Shown: positions 53,641 to 64,000 of the stretch, piece after piece
Numbering within the stretch: the first letter of the stretch is position 1
Layout: each line of letters starts with the position of its first letter
The notes under the pieces: model-generated
Database searches by the model: none
What the model saw: the letters and a program-made list of their open reading frames with translations, nothing else
What the model was told of the DNA's origin: nothing
From: Dolomedes plantarius
Lineage: Eukaryota > Arthropoda > Arachnida > Araneae > Dolomedidae
Assembly: GCA_907164885.2 (NCBI GenBank)
Contig: OU015496.1
Location: forward strand, 187,581,281 to 187,645,280
Reading direction: 5' to 3'
DNA: 64,000 nucleotides
Made by a program: the position numbers and the translations under genes

Positions 53641-54738
53641 AAACCAAGCTGACTAAGAACTGAAAACATCATTAAAAGTTGAAATTGCTTTGAAATTTAA
53701 GCCGTAGTTAAAACGAATTCAAACGCTTTTTTTTTTCTAAATGATAACAGGTTTATGGCATTATTCATTCTTTGCCATTTCGAAGTCGATGGCCTTTCTT
53801 ACCCCATCTTGTAACGCTTATATGAGAAAAAAGCAATCTTTATTTATCCGTTTCATTATTCTCCAGCGGCAGGAAGAAATTAAGGATGGAAATAAGACAG
53901 CAGTGGACCTGGCAACAGTTTTGAATGGGGGTGAAATCAAGCTAACCTTGTTGATACGATTTGGATGCCACGAAATGGCGACAACCAAAACATACTGCTC
54001 TTAATGATTACATGTATTTTTTTCTTTCAAGGACTTCAGATGTTTTTAGAAACAATAAACAAACCGTTCTATTTTTTTCCAAATCTTAATTTCCATCTCT
54101 AACCGATGAAAGGAAGCTAGTAAATAATAGCGTCGTGATTCCTGGATTCCTCAATAAGGATGGACGCTATTGGCTTTAATTTCTACTTCCAAGGGTAATC
54201 TGGAGGTTAAGAAACTCTCGATTCCGCGTCTTGAAAGATTGGTTCTGCTGTAAAAGGCGCGAGATAACTCCCGCCAGAGATTTATATCTTATCTCTCTCT
54301 ATCCCTCTGTTGTTAAATATATGCAGAAAAACCGGGGGGGGGGGAGGGGTTATCCGAGATAGCGGCCACATATCCGAGATACCGAGCTACTTTTAGGTAG
54401 GAAGCATGGGAAAATGTTTCCCATGAAAGGTCGGAAGTCAAGCGTGCCCGTAAAATTTATCGTAAATATACCACGCAGCAAATTATAAACTGTTTTATCA
54501 AATAAATTGTAATCTTTGTTAAACAATCCTAGTTTCTTTCACTTCCGTCTTAAATGGAGGATTGAAGAGAATAAATATTCACAAAAATGAGGAAAAATAA
54601 GTTATGTATAATGAGATTTTAAGGAAATGTCTAGATTTTAGGTTAGTAACTGAAATATTTAGATGGCAGTTAAGCAGATTATCTGCACGGAAAAAAAACT
54701 TTGAAGAGTACATGACTATCATGCGATTTATGAGTAGA
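53641..54738. other. Interval with no recognised feature
   Basis: An 87-codon frame at 53741-54004 shows no motif I know. atccgagat repeats at 54353-54382 hint at a decayed pogo end. Confidence 0.35.
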
Positions 54739-55477
54739 CTAGCGGAAAACCCGTACTTCGCTACGGAGTACATTCAAATTAAATACAACGGTCAATGTAT
54801 GCAATTAATGCCGAAAAAAAAACAAAAAATATATATATATTTATAAAAAAATTGTAACGGATATTTTTATAGACAAAATAATGTAGAAGAAAATATTCAA
54901 ATTAAATCTAATAGAACATACTAAAGTACAGTTAATATAGTACAGTTTGAGGAACATTTCTTTTAATGTATTTTAATATTTTTTTTGGATAATGTCCAAT
55001 CGTCTGCCGCATTAGAAAGAAAATTTTTTTTTGTCAATTTATTTCGTTTTTATGAACGTGACGATAAATTAATTTAAAGTATCACAAAAAGAAAAGAGAC
55101 CACGTGATCAGCATTTAATAAATTAAATTCTAAAAATTAATCTTTAAAAATTTACCAAAAATCAGAAAATGGAGGTAAAGATTCGAGATAAGCTTCATTT
55201 TAAAGGAATTTTTATGATCTTTCTCGTGTTATAATTTTATAACCCTCGGATTATTATTTTAAATGCAAACTTTAAACAATTTTACAAAAACAGATTAAAA
55301 ATTTAATTTAAAAAAATCCAAGAAGAAGTTATTTTCAAAAATCTTTCTTAGTGCACCACTACACTATAAGAATCATCGCCATGCAAAATTCCAGCCCTTT
55401 AGGTCCAGCGGTTTGGTCTGTGCGTTGTCAGTCAGTCAGTCAGTCAGTCAGTTACGGAACTGCTTTATATATATAGA
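54739..55477 (-). mobile_element. Helitron, 739 bp
   Basis: Minus strand: 5' TCTATATATATAAAGCAG after A. 3' hairpin ccgtagcgaagtacgg, gttttccgCTAG before T. The interior (54840-55430) matches the 5' half of the larger Helitrons, including the ccctttaggtc and tttggtctg(t) blocks and a gtca-repeat. Same 3' end family as 1-78. Confidence 0.82.
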
Positions 55478-55649
55478 TAAATCATATCGGGTTTCTGATT
55501 TCCATGCTTTTCAGAAGGAGTATATTTTCTAATGTTGCAAAAAAAGGGGGGGGGGGAGGCATTGAACTTGAAATTTAGTTCAACAATAAAAGTGCTCATT
55601 CTCACCGTATTTGTAGGAATACGGTTTACCTATGTACAAAAAATTTTGC

Positions 55650-56465
55650 TAAACTAAGGCCATGGGTTCACCTGTTTATTTACATTCCGATCTAACACGT
55701 TACAACCTTAATGTTTTAGAACAGACAAAACTTAAACGTCTACCTAATAATGCATCATCCTATAGCACCGAAGTTGAAGCCATTGACATGGCCATTACTG
55801 ATGCTATTAGTAAAGGAATACAGGAAATCGACATATACAGTGATTCTAGAAGTACACTGCAAGCTATATGCGCATATTATTTTAAGGGAGATAGGATTGA
55901 AAATATAAAAAACCTAATAGAAGGTCATGAGATAGCAGTAAACTTACACTGGGTTAAAGCCCACTGTGGCATTAATGAAAATGAGATGGTAGACGCAGCA
56001 GCTAAACAAGCAACAACACTGAATGAAATCACAGGAAATTATAAATTAACTAAAGAACAGATTAAGAATAAAATTAACAATTATTACATAAATATATGGC
56101 AAGAAAATTGGGAGAGAAGCAGTGTAGGAAGGAAAGTATTTGAGGTATTCCCTAGAGTTTCTACGAAAAGACTGTCGGCAGATTTCCCTGTTAATCAAGC
56201 AATTACTGAACATGGCTGTATAGGAGAGTATCAAAACAGATTTTTTGCTAAAACAGATCTTTGTGAGTGCGGCAATATACAAACTATAAAGCACTGTATA
56301 TACAATTGTAGCAAATGGGCTGAAGCACGAAAACACTTACCTTTGGGCTTTCAAGATTGGACCCCTAGTAAATTATTTACGGATTATTATTGTAGAAGGT
56401 ACATCAAGAATATTATGCAGGAACTTATGAATATACACTTTCCCCTACAAGGGGAAGGTGGATAG
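55650..56465 (+). pseudogene. LINE 3' fragment encoding RNase H and a terminal zinc knuckle
   Basis: A 267-codon open frame. Y-S-T-E-V-E-A-I-D-M-A, I-Y-S-D-S-R-S-T-L-Q-A and L-H-W-V-K-A-H-C-G-I-N-E-N-E-M-V-D carry the E, D, H and D positions of LINE RNase H. The first active-site D of the usual D-G-S motif is missing. A C-x-C...H-C...C cluster (C-E-C-G-N ... K-H-C-I-Y-N-C) near residues 203-220 is the usual C-terminal knuckle. RT and endonuclease are absent, so this is a 5'-truncated insertion of an I/R1/LOA-type element. An A-run follows at 56477. Confidence 0.8.
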
Positions 56466-57949
56466 CCCCTCAGATTAAAAAAAAAAAAAAGACACGTAAA
56501 CGAATTGCAAAAAGAAAAACTTCGGGACCCAGCTGGGCTGGATTGCCGTCGACATGATTAGTTTTATTATTGAATGGCCGTATAACCTTCGGGTGTGGAC
56601 GGCGGCGATATTACTTACATTCCGATCTACCCTCATTAGTTCTTTGTATTTGCAGTGCCAGTGTCGTCCTCACTCCAATGGTTCGCTTATCGACGACGTT
56701 ATTATTAGCCAGTTCAGCCCCACACGATTGAATGTTTAAAATATTTCATTCACACCAAACACACGCACAAAGCTCAACCTATTTAGAGGACTTAATTTGC
56801 AAAGTATTTACAATTAACTGAACTACCTCAGTCATCTCTGACTGATAGCAAAATCGAAAAGCTAGCTCGTCTCTGGGGGGTCACACACCCACGCACTGCT
56901 CAATCTGCTCCACTCTCTCTGGAGTTGACCACAGCAGACTTGACTCCCGATGGTTCCTCTCCAAGGACCCCCAGGGTGCCGTCGTTCACCTACAGTCGTA
57001 AAGCGGTAGAGGCGGCAGGAATGACAGCCAGATTTACGCATAAGCTAATAATTACAAGATAAAAAGAACTTTTTATATACCATGTTTTAAAATTTTCTGT
57101 TGAATCATATAAACTTGACAATTCTATGTATTAATAAATACTTTTTTAAAATTTGGTTTGATGAATTAGCTCATCAACTTGAAAGAAAATGAAGTTAATT
57201 GGAAGTTAACTTGCACTTAACTTTTCGTTCCCGTTCCGGCCAATAGATGGCTGCACAAGTCTACAAAACAAAAAAAACTGAAAATAACTGAAAATTAATT
57301 TAATTATGCTTAAAGATGGCTAAAAGTATTAAAAAAAATGTATTGTCATCGTGTTCTGAGCTATTCGAAAAGTTTCGTATGTCTAGCTAGTCGGGAAGTT
57401 AGTTAAAAATCAATTGCAAGATTTGTACTTGACAAACACACACACAAACACACAAACAAGAAAGCAAGTTAATAAAAACATACAGCAAGGTAAAAAAAAA
57501 AAAAAACTACAGCTTAGGTCCTCGCAATCTGCCGGGGCCTCAAAGTAAAACAAACGAATATATAAAAAATGCTTAAAAAATATCTCGTAGAAAAATCACT
57601 CAAATGAAATCAGACATATCACGATGTTAATTTCTAAGTAATTTTAAATATACAAAATATAACATTAAAACAATTTTGACGCATTGTAAAATTAATTGAG
57701 ACTCAAATTTTCACCTGAATAAAAGATTTATTTTTATATACTGCCAATTATGATGTTATGTTACTTTATTCAATTCCTACTATTAGTTCACACTCTCTCT
57801 ATATATATCTTGTTCAAATTTTCAATCGTTAATAAATGTACTTTTTATTCATCCACTCAAGTTCAAATACATTTTTTAAAACTTGTAGTGGATTATACTT
57901 GATGTTAATACAGTTTTTTCAAATATTAATTCATTAATTAAATTTAATT
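56466..57949. other. LINE tail and interval with no recognised feature
   Basis: 56466-56740 may be the LINE 3' UTR. The rest is AT-rich with an acacacaaac simple repeat near 57435-57460. No gene supported. Confidence 0.4.
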
Positions 57950-58095
57950 AATCGATTTTAGTTTTAGACCTAGAGCGTCTCTTGCTCTTGAATAGTAATT
58001 TCCTTCTTGTTACTCTGTAAACGGTAGCACTGCGGTATCGCGGGCTTCTCCCGTCCTGTAGGTTGCGAGATCGAATCCCCAACCTGACAAACTTT
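57950..58095 (+). repeat. LINE end joined to a tRNA-like head
   Basis: cctagagcgtctcttgctct-tgaatag matches the stop region of the LINE fragments in the Helitrons (P-R-A-S-L-A-L-E, stop). About 50 bases later comes a tRNA-like region: acggtagcactgcgg (box A) and gcgagatcgaatccccaac (box B). The same order occurs at 10610-10748. Confidence 0.55.
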
Positions 58096-58802
58096 TTCTC
58101 TCTCCCCCCCCCCCTTTCTAATCTCTCACAGTAGGCAAGGTTCTGGCAGGCAATCCTTTTTTTCAATTCCTACTATTAGTTCACACTCAAATTTTTCTTT
58201 GTTGACCTAAGTAGGAATTGACTTTAATTTTTTTTTTATATATTACTTGTTTTTTACCTTTTATTTTCATATTTAAATTCAAAACGTTCTGTTGTATGAG
58301 CCTTATTTGTCGTTTTTAAAACCGTTTAATTATACAATTATTTCTGTGATTCTGTAAACACATATCCTTTTGTTATTTTTTAATAAAAATTAAAAGACAA
58401 TATATTTTCATATATTTGAAAGGCGTATATATTTAAAATTTTTCTGAGACCAGCTGATGGAATTTAAAACAGCTTTGCACTGATTGCTCAAAACTACTCT
58501 TTCATAGTAACCCCCCCCCCCCCCTTTTGAAAATTTTGGCGTACGCTGCTGTCAAATACATAAACCTCATCAAACGTTTTGGGACACACCACCGTGTAAC
58601 TGAGGAATATCGTGAAGAAAACTATGTCCAAAAAGTTTCTGTCCCGACAAAACGAGGGATCCGAAAACGATTCATTATTATATATATATATATATATATA
58701 TCATATTCATAATTATTCCGTTCAAGAGTACCAACTAAAATACACACGCTTCGCGCAAAACGAAGCAGCCAGGTGGCGCTACCAGTACGCCTAAAACAAA
58801 TA
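58096..58802. other. Interval with homopolymers and a short (TA)n tract
   Basis: C-runs at 58104-58115 and 58509-58524, and (TA)n at 58678-58700. No gene supported. Confidence 0.4.
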
Positions 58803-59779
58803 CAGTGATTTCCGCTTATAAGAACCACGTTTGTTATTACTGTTTTTGATTCTTATAAGCGGTTGATTCTTATAGCCGAAATTTAGGTTTTTGGACAGCC
58901 ACACACACAAACACGTATATTTACATCATGAGGTAATTTACCATAAAATACTCTTTAATTTACGTTAATTATCTTTTATTAAAATAATTTTTTATAATTT
59001 TAAAAATACAACTTAATTTTTAGACCTATAAGTAGATACACATGATTATAGTAAGAGAAGAAAAAATCCAATATTTGTTACAACATACCTGCTTAACAGT
59101 TTTAACATTTCAACTGCAGGAAGGGAGCAAGAAAGTTTTCTATGGTATTTTGACGTAATGAAGTTTTCAGGAGGCTGTTTATACCTCTTTCAATACTAAT
59201 AGTCTCAGACGAAGATTCACCTTCTAGCTTACGTTTCACGGTTTGATAACGTTCTGAATCTACTAATGTCACCTTTGTCTAAGTGATAGTGGACACTTCG
59301 CCAAAGATTTATGTGTTTCAGGGTCTAGGAAGCCGCAACCAGGATATGGAAGGTGGGAAAATAGAGTCCCTATTTTTATTTTTCAGTGGAGAAAAGTGAA
59401 ATCGAACCCGGACGGGTAAAGATGCCCCCGGGTCAAACTAATAGGACAGTGTTGTGCTGAAGCGCTCAAGGGGACACTATTATGTTATGTCTAACAAAGA
59501 AAGGGATGCATTTTATGACTATATTCCATCCCATCTTATCAATCTTTCTTTAAAAAAAAAAAAAAAATCGAACTTCATGCCTTTTGAGGGTTTAAATGGC
59601 TTTTTTTGGAAAACTGAAAGGAAAGCGAAGAGTGTAAACTGATTCTTAAAACCGGTGGATTGATTTTTAAAGCGAAAATTTTAACATGGAAATAATACAT
59701 TTGTTTTTGTTTTCGCGATATTGATTCTTATAAACGGTTGATTCTTATAACCACTGATCACTATAAGCGGTGGTTACTG
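58803..59779. mobile_element. pogo/Tigger-like element, 977 bp
   Basis: Starts cagtgatttccgcttataag and ends with the imperfect complement (ctataagcggtggttactg). TA on both sides. Both subterminal regions repeat gattcttataagcggttg. On the minus strand near 59280-59110 a short readable stretch (V-K-R-K-L-E-G-E-S-S-S ... I-E-N-F-L) could be a transposase C-terminal remnant, but no catalytic motif is visible. Confidence 0.65.
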
Positions 59780-61839
59780 TATTTAGCGGTGCATGAAAAC
59801 TGTTTACTTCTGCAGCTGGTGCTGATAGACGCATTTCTACGCTTAAAAGGCTAATTTTTGCCGTGCGTGACTAGGGCGTCTACCATTGAAACGGAAGTAT
59901 CGCGCAACTCTAATCTAAATTAGCGTCAAAATATTACATCAGAAATTTTACATTTTTTTTTTCCACCGTACGTGTTGTAAAAGAAATGATTTCATCCGTT
60001 AAATAAACGCTCCATTCTCTCTCTCAAATGCTGGCTAGAAACTTTCGTCGTTAACCTTATCGGGTAGTTAGTAACACTTTTAGAATGAAGAAAAATGTCT
60101 AACTGTTAACAAGTTTCAAATACTTATAAGAAAAAAAAATATTTCCGGGCAGTATTTAATAAACAGTTTTAAAAGAGATAACAAGTTTATTCCAAAGTAT
60201 GACGCAACTTACTTCAATCTTTAAAATTTAGCTTCTTTTTTTTTAAGGACAAAAATGAAAATGAATTATATCGCGATAAATTTCTGAAAAATTTAAAACT
60301 ATCAACCGAGCTAACAGTTGTTTGGTTTAATGTGTATTTGGCATGGATCCAACGAATTAAATTCGTTTTTAAACAAACTGGATGTTTGCCATAAATACTT
60401 AGGGCGATAAATAGTTAACATCCAGTTTCCTATTAGCGGCGTATTAATCAGCCAGTTTTAACTTTGAATTAAAAATTTTGGGAAGAAAAATTATTCTGTT
60501 TGGACAACGTACTAACTATTATTTTCAAATCTGGAGTGAAAAAAAATCATTTTGATGATGCGTTTCATTATTTTTGACGGATTATCTTGTTGTTTGCTGA
60601 AATTAGAAACGGTTTCTAAAATAAATTACTCGAAGATAAACAAGTTTTCTTCCTAAAAAGAGTTTTCCGTGAATTTGTAACTTTATTTATTTAATGAAAT
60701 TGCCGCGTAAACAAAATAAATGTCTGGAAATAGGGCTTATTCACGCTATTACACTAATTCCAAACTAATTCACATTTTGTGACTCAGTTTTCTGTATGAT
60801 TCCTAAACTCTGAGATTTCGGCAATGCGAAAGAGCAAAAAGCTGTGCACGGTAGTGCATTATTTTTAAGAATACTGCACCTCTGATAGATGAATAAAATA
60901 AGTTAAATTAAAATTAAGTCACGAGCTACGCATTCATAGGTAATTTTTAAAGTGTTGTTCAAACTAGCAACCACTTAGAGAAATTTATTCAGATTTGCCC
61001 TAATATTTACGAATGCATGATGAAAAGACGCCATCTATTGATCATCAGTAAAATTAAAATGAAATTCATAAATAAAACAAATTACATAGCCTATATATAA
61101 ATAAATGAAAATGTTATCAGCGGGCTTGTCATGGCTTCCTAGCCTACCTAGACTTGGGTTGAAATCCCCTATTGAAAATAAATCTAACCTAGCTTTAATT
61201 TAATTAAATGACTTGTAGCTGCCAAGATTACTAAGAAATGGGTTTAAAACTGTAACTCCAATAACATAACAGAGTCTGTTGCGTCTCTACTTGAGCATAC
61301 AGCAAACAAGCAGGTGAATCAAAATATCAACTAACATCTGAATCTCATAACCCTCCTATTAGGAGTTCACATCACTAAAATACTTTAACGTTTACTCAGT
61401 TATATCCTATCCCTAGTCTACCAACAGTTACTTCCCTACCCGTGATACTCACAAACCAACCTGAATTTTTATTCTACGCTAAATGCACTGGTCCGAACAC
61501 GTATTGATTCCTGCTCTGCTTTGCCTACTTCAGAGAGCTAGAGGCTTCTGCTGCTAGCGAGTGACAAATTCTCTCTTTCTCTCTCTTTTTTTTTCTAACC
61601 TCTTGATCATGACTAGACTAAGTTTCTTAAAAATCAAGGGTTACTGAATTATAGATATTTTAAAGTTATTTTATATTACAGTTATTCATTAAATTGATCT
61701 AAAAATGGCTAATTCACCTTAAATTTCATTCCTGCCATTTCTCTGCTGAAAGAGGAATCTTTCGTTTAAGCGAAACTATTTCGTTTGCAGAAAATGCTGC
61801 TTCGACGTGGTACTGCGACCGAAAATCTAGGGGGGAAAA
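59780..61839. other. AT-rich interval, one weak tRNA-like stretch
   Basis: About 2 kb without supported genes. 61120-61172 (gcgggcttgtcatggcttcc ... gacttgggttgaaatccc) has a box-B-like end and could be a SINE head. A ctctctttctctctc run lies at 61571-61588. Confidence 0.35.
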
Positions 61840-63325
61840 AGCGCGAATATTTTTGTATGAATCTAAAGCCATAACATTTCTTTTTAATCTGCCTGTTATG
61901 AATTCTTTTCGTATGACTCTAAAGCCATAAGATTTTTATAAACTGCCTGTTATGAATTCTTTTTGACTGAATCTAAAGCCATAAGAATTTTTTTTTATCT
62001 GCCTGTTATGAATTCTTTTTGCATGAATCTAAAGCCATAAGAATTTTTTTTTAATGTGCGTGTTATAAGTTCTTTTTGTAAGAATCTAAAGCCATAATAA
62101 TTTGTTTTTAATCTGCCTGTTATGAATTATTTTTTGCATGAATCTAAGGGCCATAAGACTTTTTTGATAAATCTGACTGTTATGAATTATTTTTGTATTA
62201 ATCTAAGACCACAAGATTTTTTTAAAATCTGCCTGTTATGAATTCTTTTTGTATGAATCTAAAGTCATAAGAATTCGTTTTTAATCTGCCTGTTATGAAT
62301 TATTTTTTGCATGAATCTAAGGCCATAAGATTTTTTTTTAAATCTGCCTGTTATGAATTATTTTTGTATGAATCTAAAGCCATAATAATTTGTTTTTAAT
62401 CTGCCTGTTATGAATTATTTTTTGCATGAATCTAAGGGCCATAAGACTTTTTTGATAAATCTGCCTTTTATGAATTATTTTTGTATTAATCTAAGACCAC
62501 AAGATTTTTTTAAAATCTGCCTGTTATGAATTCTTTTTGTATGAATCTAAAGTCATAAGAATTTGTTATTAATCTGCCTGTCATGAATTATTTTTTGCAT
62601 GAATCTAAGGCCATAAGATTTTTTTAAAAATCTGCCTGTTATGAATTATTTTTGTATGAATCTAAAGCCATAATAATTTGTTTTTAATCTGCCTGTTATG
62701 AATTATTTTTTGCATGAATCTAAGGGCCATAAGACTTTTTTGATAAATCTGCCTGTTATGAATTATTTTTGTATTAATCTAAGACCACAAGATTTTTTTA
62801 AAATCTGCCTGTTATGAATTCTTTTTGTATGAATCTAAAGTCATAAGAATTTGTTATTAATCTGCCTGTTATGAATTATTTTTTGCATGAATCTAAGGCC
62901 ATAAGATTTTTTTTTAAATCTGCCTGTTATGAATTATTTTTGTATGAATCTAAAGCCATAATAATTTGTTTTTAATCTGCCTGTTATGAATTATTTTTTA
63001 CATGAATCTAAGGGCCATAAGACTTTTTTGATAAATCTGCCTGTTATGAATTATTTTTGTATTAATCTAAGACCACAAGATTTTTTTAAAATCTGCCTGT
63101 TATGAATTCTTTTTGTATGAATCTAAAGTCATAAGAATTTGTTTTTAATCTGCCTGTTATGAATTATTTTTTGCATGAATCTAAGGCCATAAGATTTTTT
63201 TTTAAATCTGCCTGTTATGAATGATTTTTGTATGAATCTATAGCCATAAGATTTTTTTAAATCTCACTTGTTATGAATTCTTTTTGCATAAATCTAAATC
63301 CATAAGAATGTTTTTTTATCTGTCT
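61840..63325 (+). repeat. Minisatellite, ~57-58-bp monomer, 288-bp higher-order repeat
   Basis: About 25 tandem monomers with the core ctgcctgttatgaatt and tatgaatctaaagccataag. From about 62100 monomers fall into a five-monomer block. The variant agggccataagactttttt recurs at 62147, 62435, 62723 and 63011, exactly 288 bp apart. The first part (61840-62100) is less regular. Confidence 0.95.
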
Positions 63326-63326
63326 G

Positions 63327-63503
63327 TATATTAAAAAGAATATTAATTCTTCTTCTTCTGTATATAGAGTAAAATATTGAAAATTTAAAAAAAATCAGGT
63401 TCTTTGTCCCTTTAAGGGGACAAGAAACCTTCAACTTCATTTTTGAAAAAAATTCGATATTTTACTCTATATATAAAATGAGAATAATTAATATTCTTTT
63501 ATA
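63327..63503. repeat. Palindrome next to the minisatellite, ~177 bp
   Basis: Arms tatagagtaaaatattgaaa and ttcgatattttactctata, with the centre gtccctttaaggggac and an outer pair agaatattaatt / aattaatattct. A few mismatches. Confidence 0.85.
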
Positions 63504-64000
63504 CTACATTGAAGAATACATAGAATTAAAAAATAAATATTTTGTGGTACAAGTACAAGGCGTATTTTTCAAAGTTTCTTTAAAAATGCTGGAATTTTTC
63601 AAAGCGCTCCATGCTCATTCGTTCTTTTTTTTTTTTTCTGATTCCTTCAAAATTTCTCAGGATGATTAATGGAAGTATTTGTCACAAAATTGTGCATAGT
63701 TCTTCGAAACCTCAAATAATTTTCAATTTTATAGACCATGAAATAAAGTAAAAGCATGCAAAAAAAAAATGACAGGCAGAATTAAAAAAAAAAAAGTTGT
63801 TTAAGACTTCAGATTCATACAAGAAAAAAAAATCTGTGCACAATTACGTTTTTAAACATACTGTAAAGTTATAGTAAAAGATTTAAGGTTTTTAAACGAT
63901 ATAGAATGCGCATGGAGCATACTGAATACTGTTAGAATTTTTGAATTTTTTTTTTCTTTCTGAAAAATAGGCATTATTCTGCCAAAAAATCTTTCTTTTG
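63504..64000. other. AT-rich end of window with one inverted minisatellite monomer
   Basis: At 63757-63829 the minus strand reads cttgtatgaatctgaagtc, then attctgcctgtcat, one monomer in reverse orientation. Otherwise featureless. Confidence 0.6.

Noticed and set aside
53741..54004. 87-codon ORF
   Set aside because: No motif, no homologous copy in the window, and no element context.
58005..58095. Functional tRNA gene
   Set aside because: Boxes A and B are recognisable, but acceptor and anticodon arms do not pair. Kept only as a tRNA-like SINE head.
59100..59290. pogo transposase gene
   Set aside because: Only a short minus-strand stretch is readable, with no DDE motif or DNA-binding domain. 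Mentioned under the element instead of called as a gene.
61840..63325. CRISPR-like array
   Set aside because: Monomers are tandem with no unique spacers, in an animal genome. It is a minisatellite.

Overview
The window looks like nuclear DNA of an animal, most likely an arthropod (a chelicerate would fit, but the sequence alone does not fix the taxon). It is AT-rich, has long (TA)n tracts, and contains eukaryotic tRNA genes with internal A and B boxes, tRNA-derived SINEs, Helitrons, hAT, Tc1/mariner and pogo-like transposons, and non-LTR retrotransposon fragments. I find no host protein-coding gene. Nearly every recognisable coding stretch belongs to a transposable element, and only one (a Tc1 transposase at 37373-38365) is close to intact. 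The only plausible functional host genes are three copies of a tRNA-Glu(TTC)/tRNA-Gln(TTG) pair.

Layout. 1-5600: Helitron end, two pogo-like MITEs, a degenerate SINE and a three-level nest (LTR-like insert inside hAT inside hAT). 5988-34930: a duplicated unit of about 6 kb (segments called a-h here, then tRNA-Gln remnant, tRNA-Glu, tRNA-Gln, Helitron). It is present as direct copies up to about 28670 and then as an inverted copy to 34930, and is interrupted by hAT-in-hAT (12191-14351), a decayed IS630/Tc1-like transposase gene (16903-18668) and a 3.2 kb Helitron (25174-28339). 34950-38560: pogo end, 150-bp tandem repeat, mariner fragment and intact Tc1, separated by (TA)n tracts. 38563-45424: a large inverted repeat with arms of about 2.3-3 kb. 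45424-49705: (TA)n tracts, a broken Tc1 and a hAT element split by a Helitron. 49798-51990: another partial unit copy with a 370-bp offset duplication. 52334-58100: a reverse transcriptase relic split by a TTAA-flanked MITE, a Helitron and a 5'-truncated LINE. 58803-59779: pogo-like element. 61840-63330: a minisatellite with a 288-bp higher-order period, ending in a palindrome and one inverted monomer.

The strongest results come from comparing copies inside the window. Several insertions (hAT, Helitron, LTR-like, hAT MITE) are confirmed because a paralogous copy lacking the insertion is present elsewhere in the window and holds a single copy of the target site. Percent identities and family assignments were judged by eye and were not computed.
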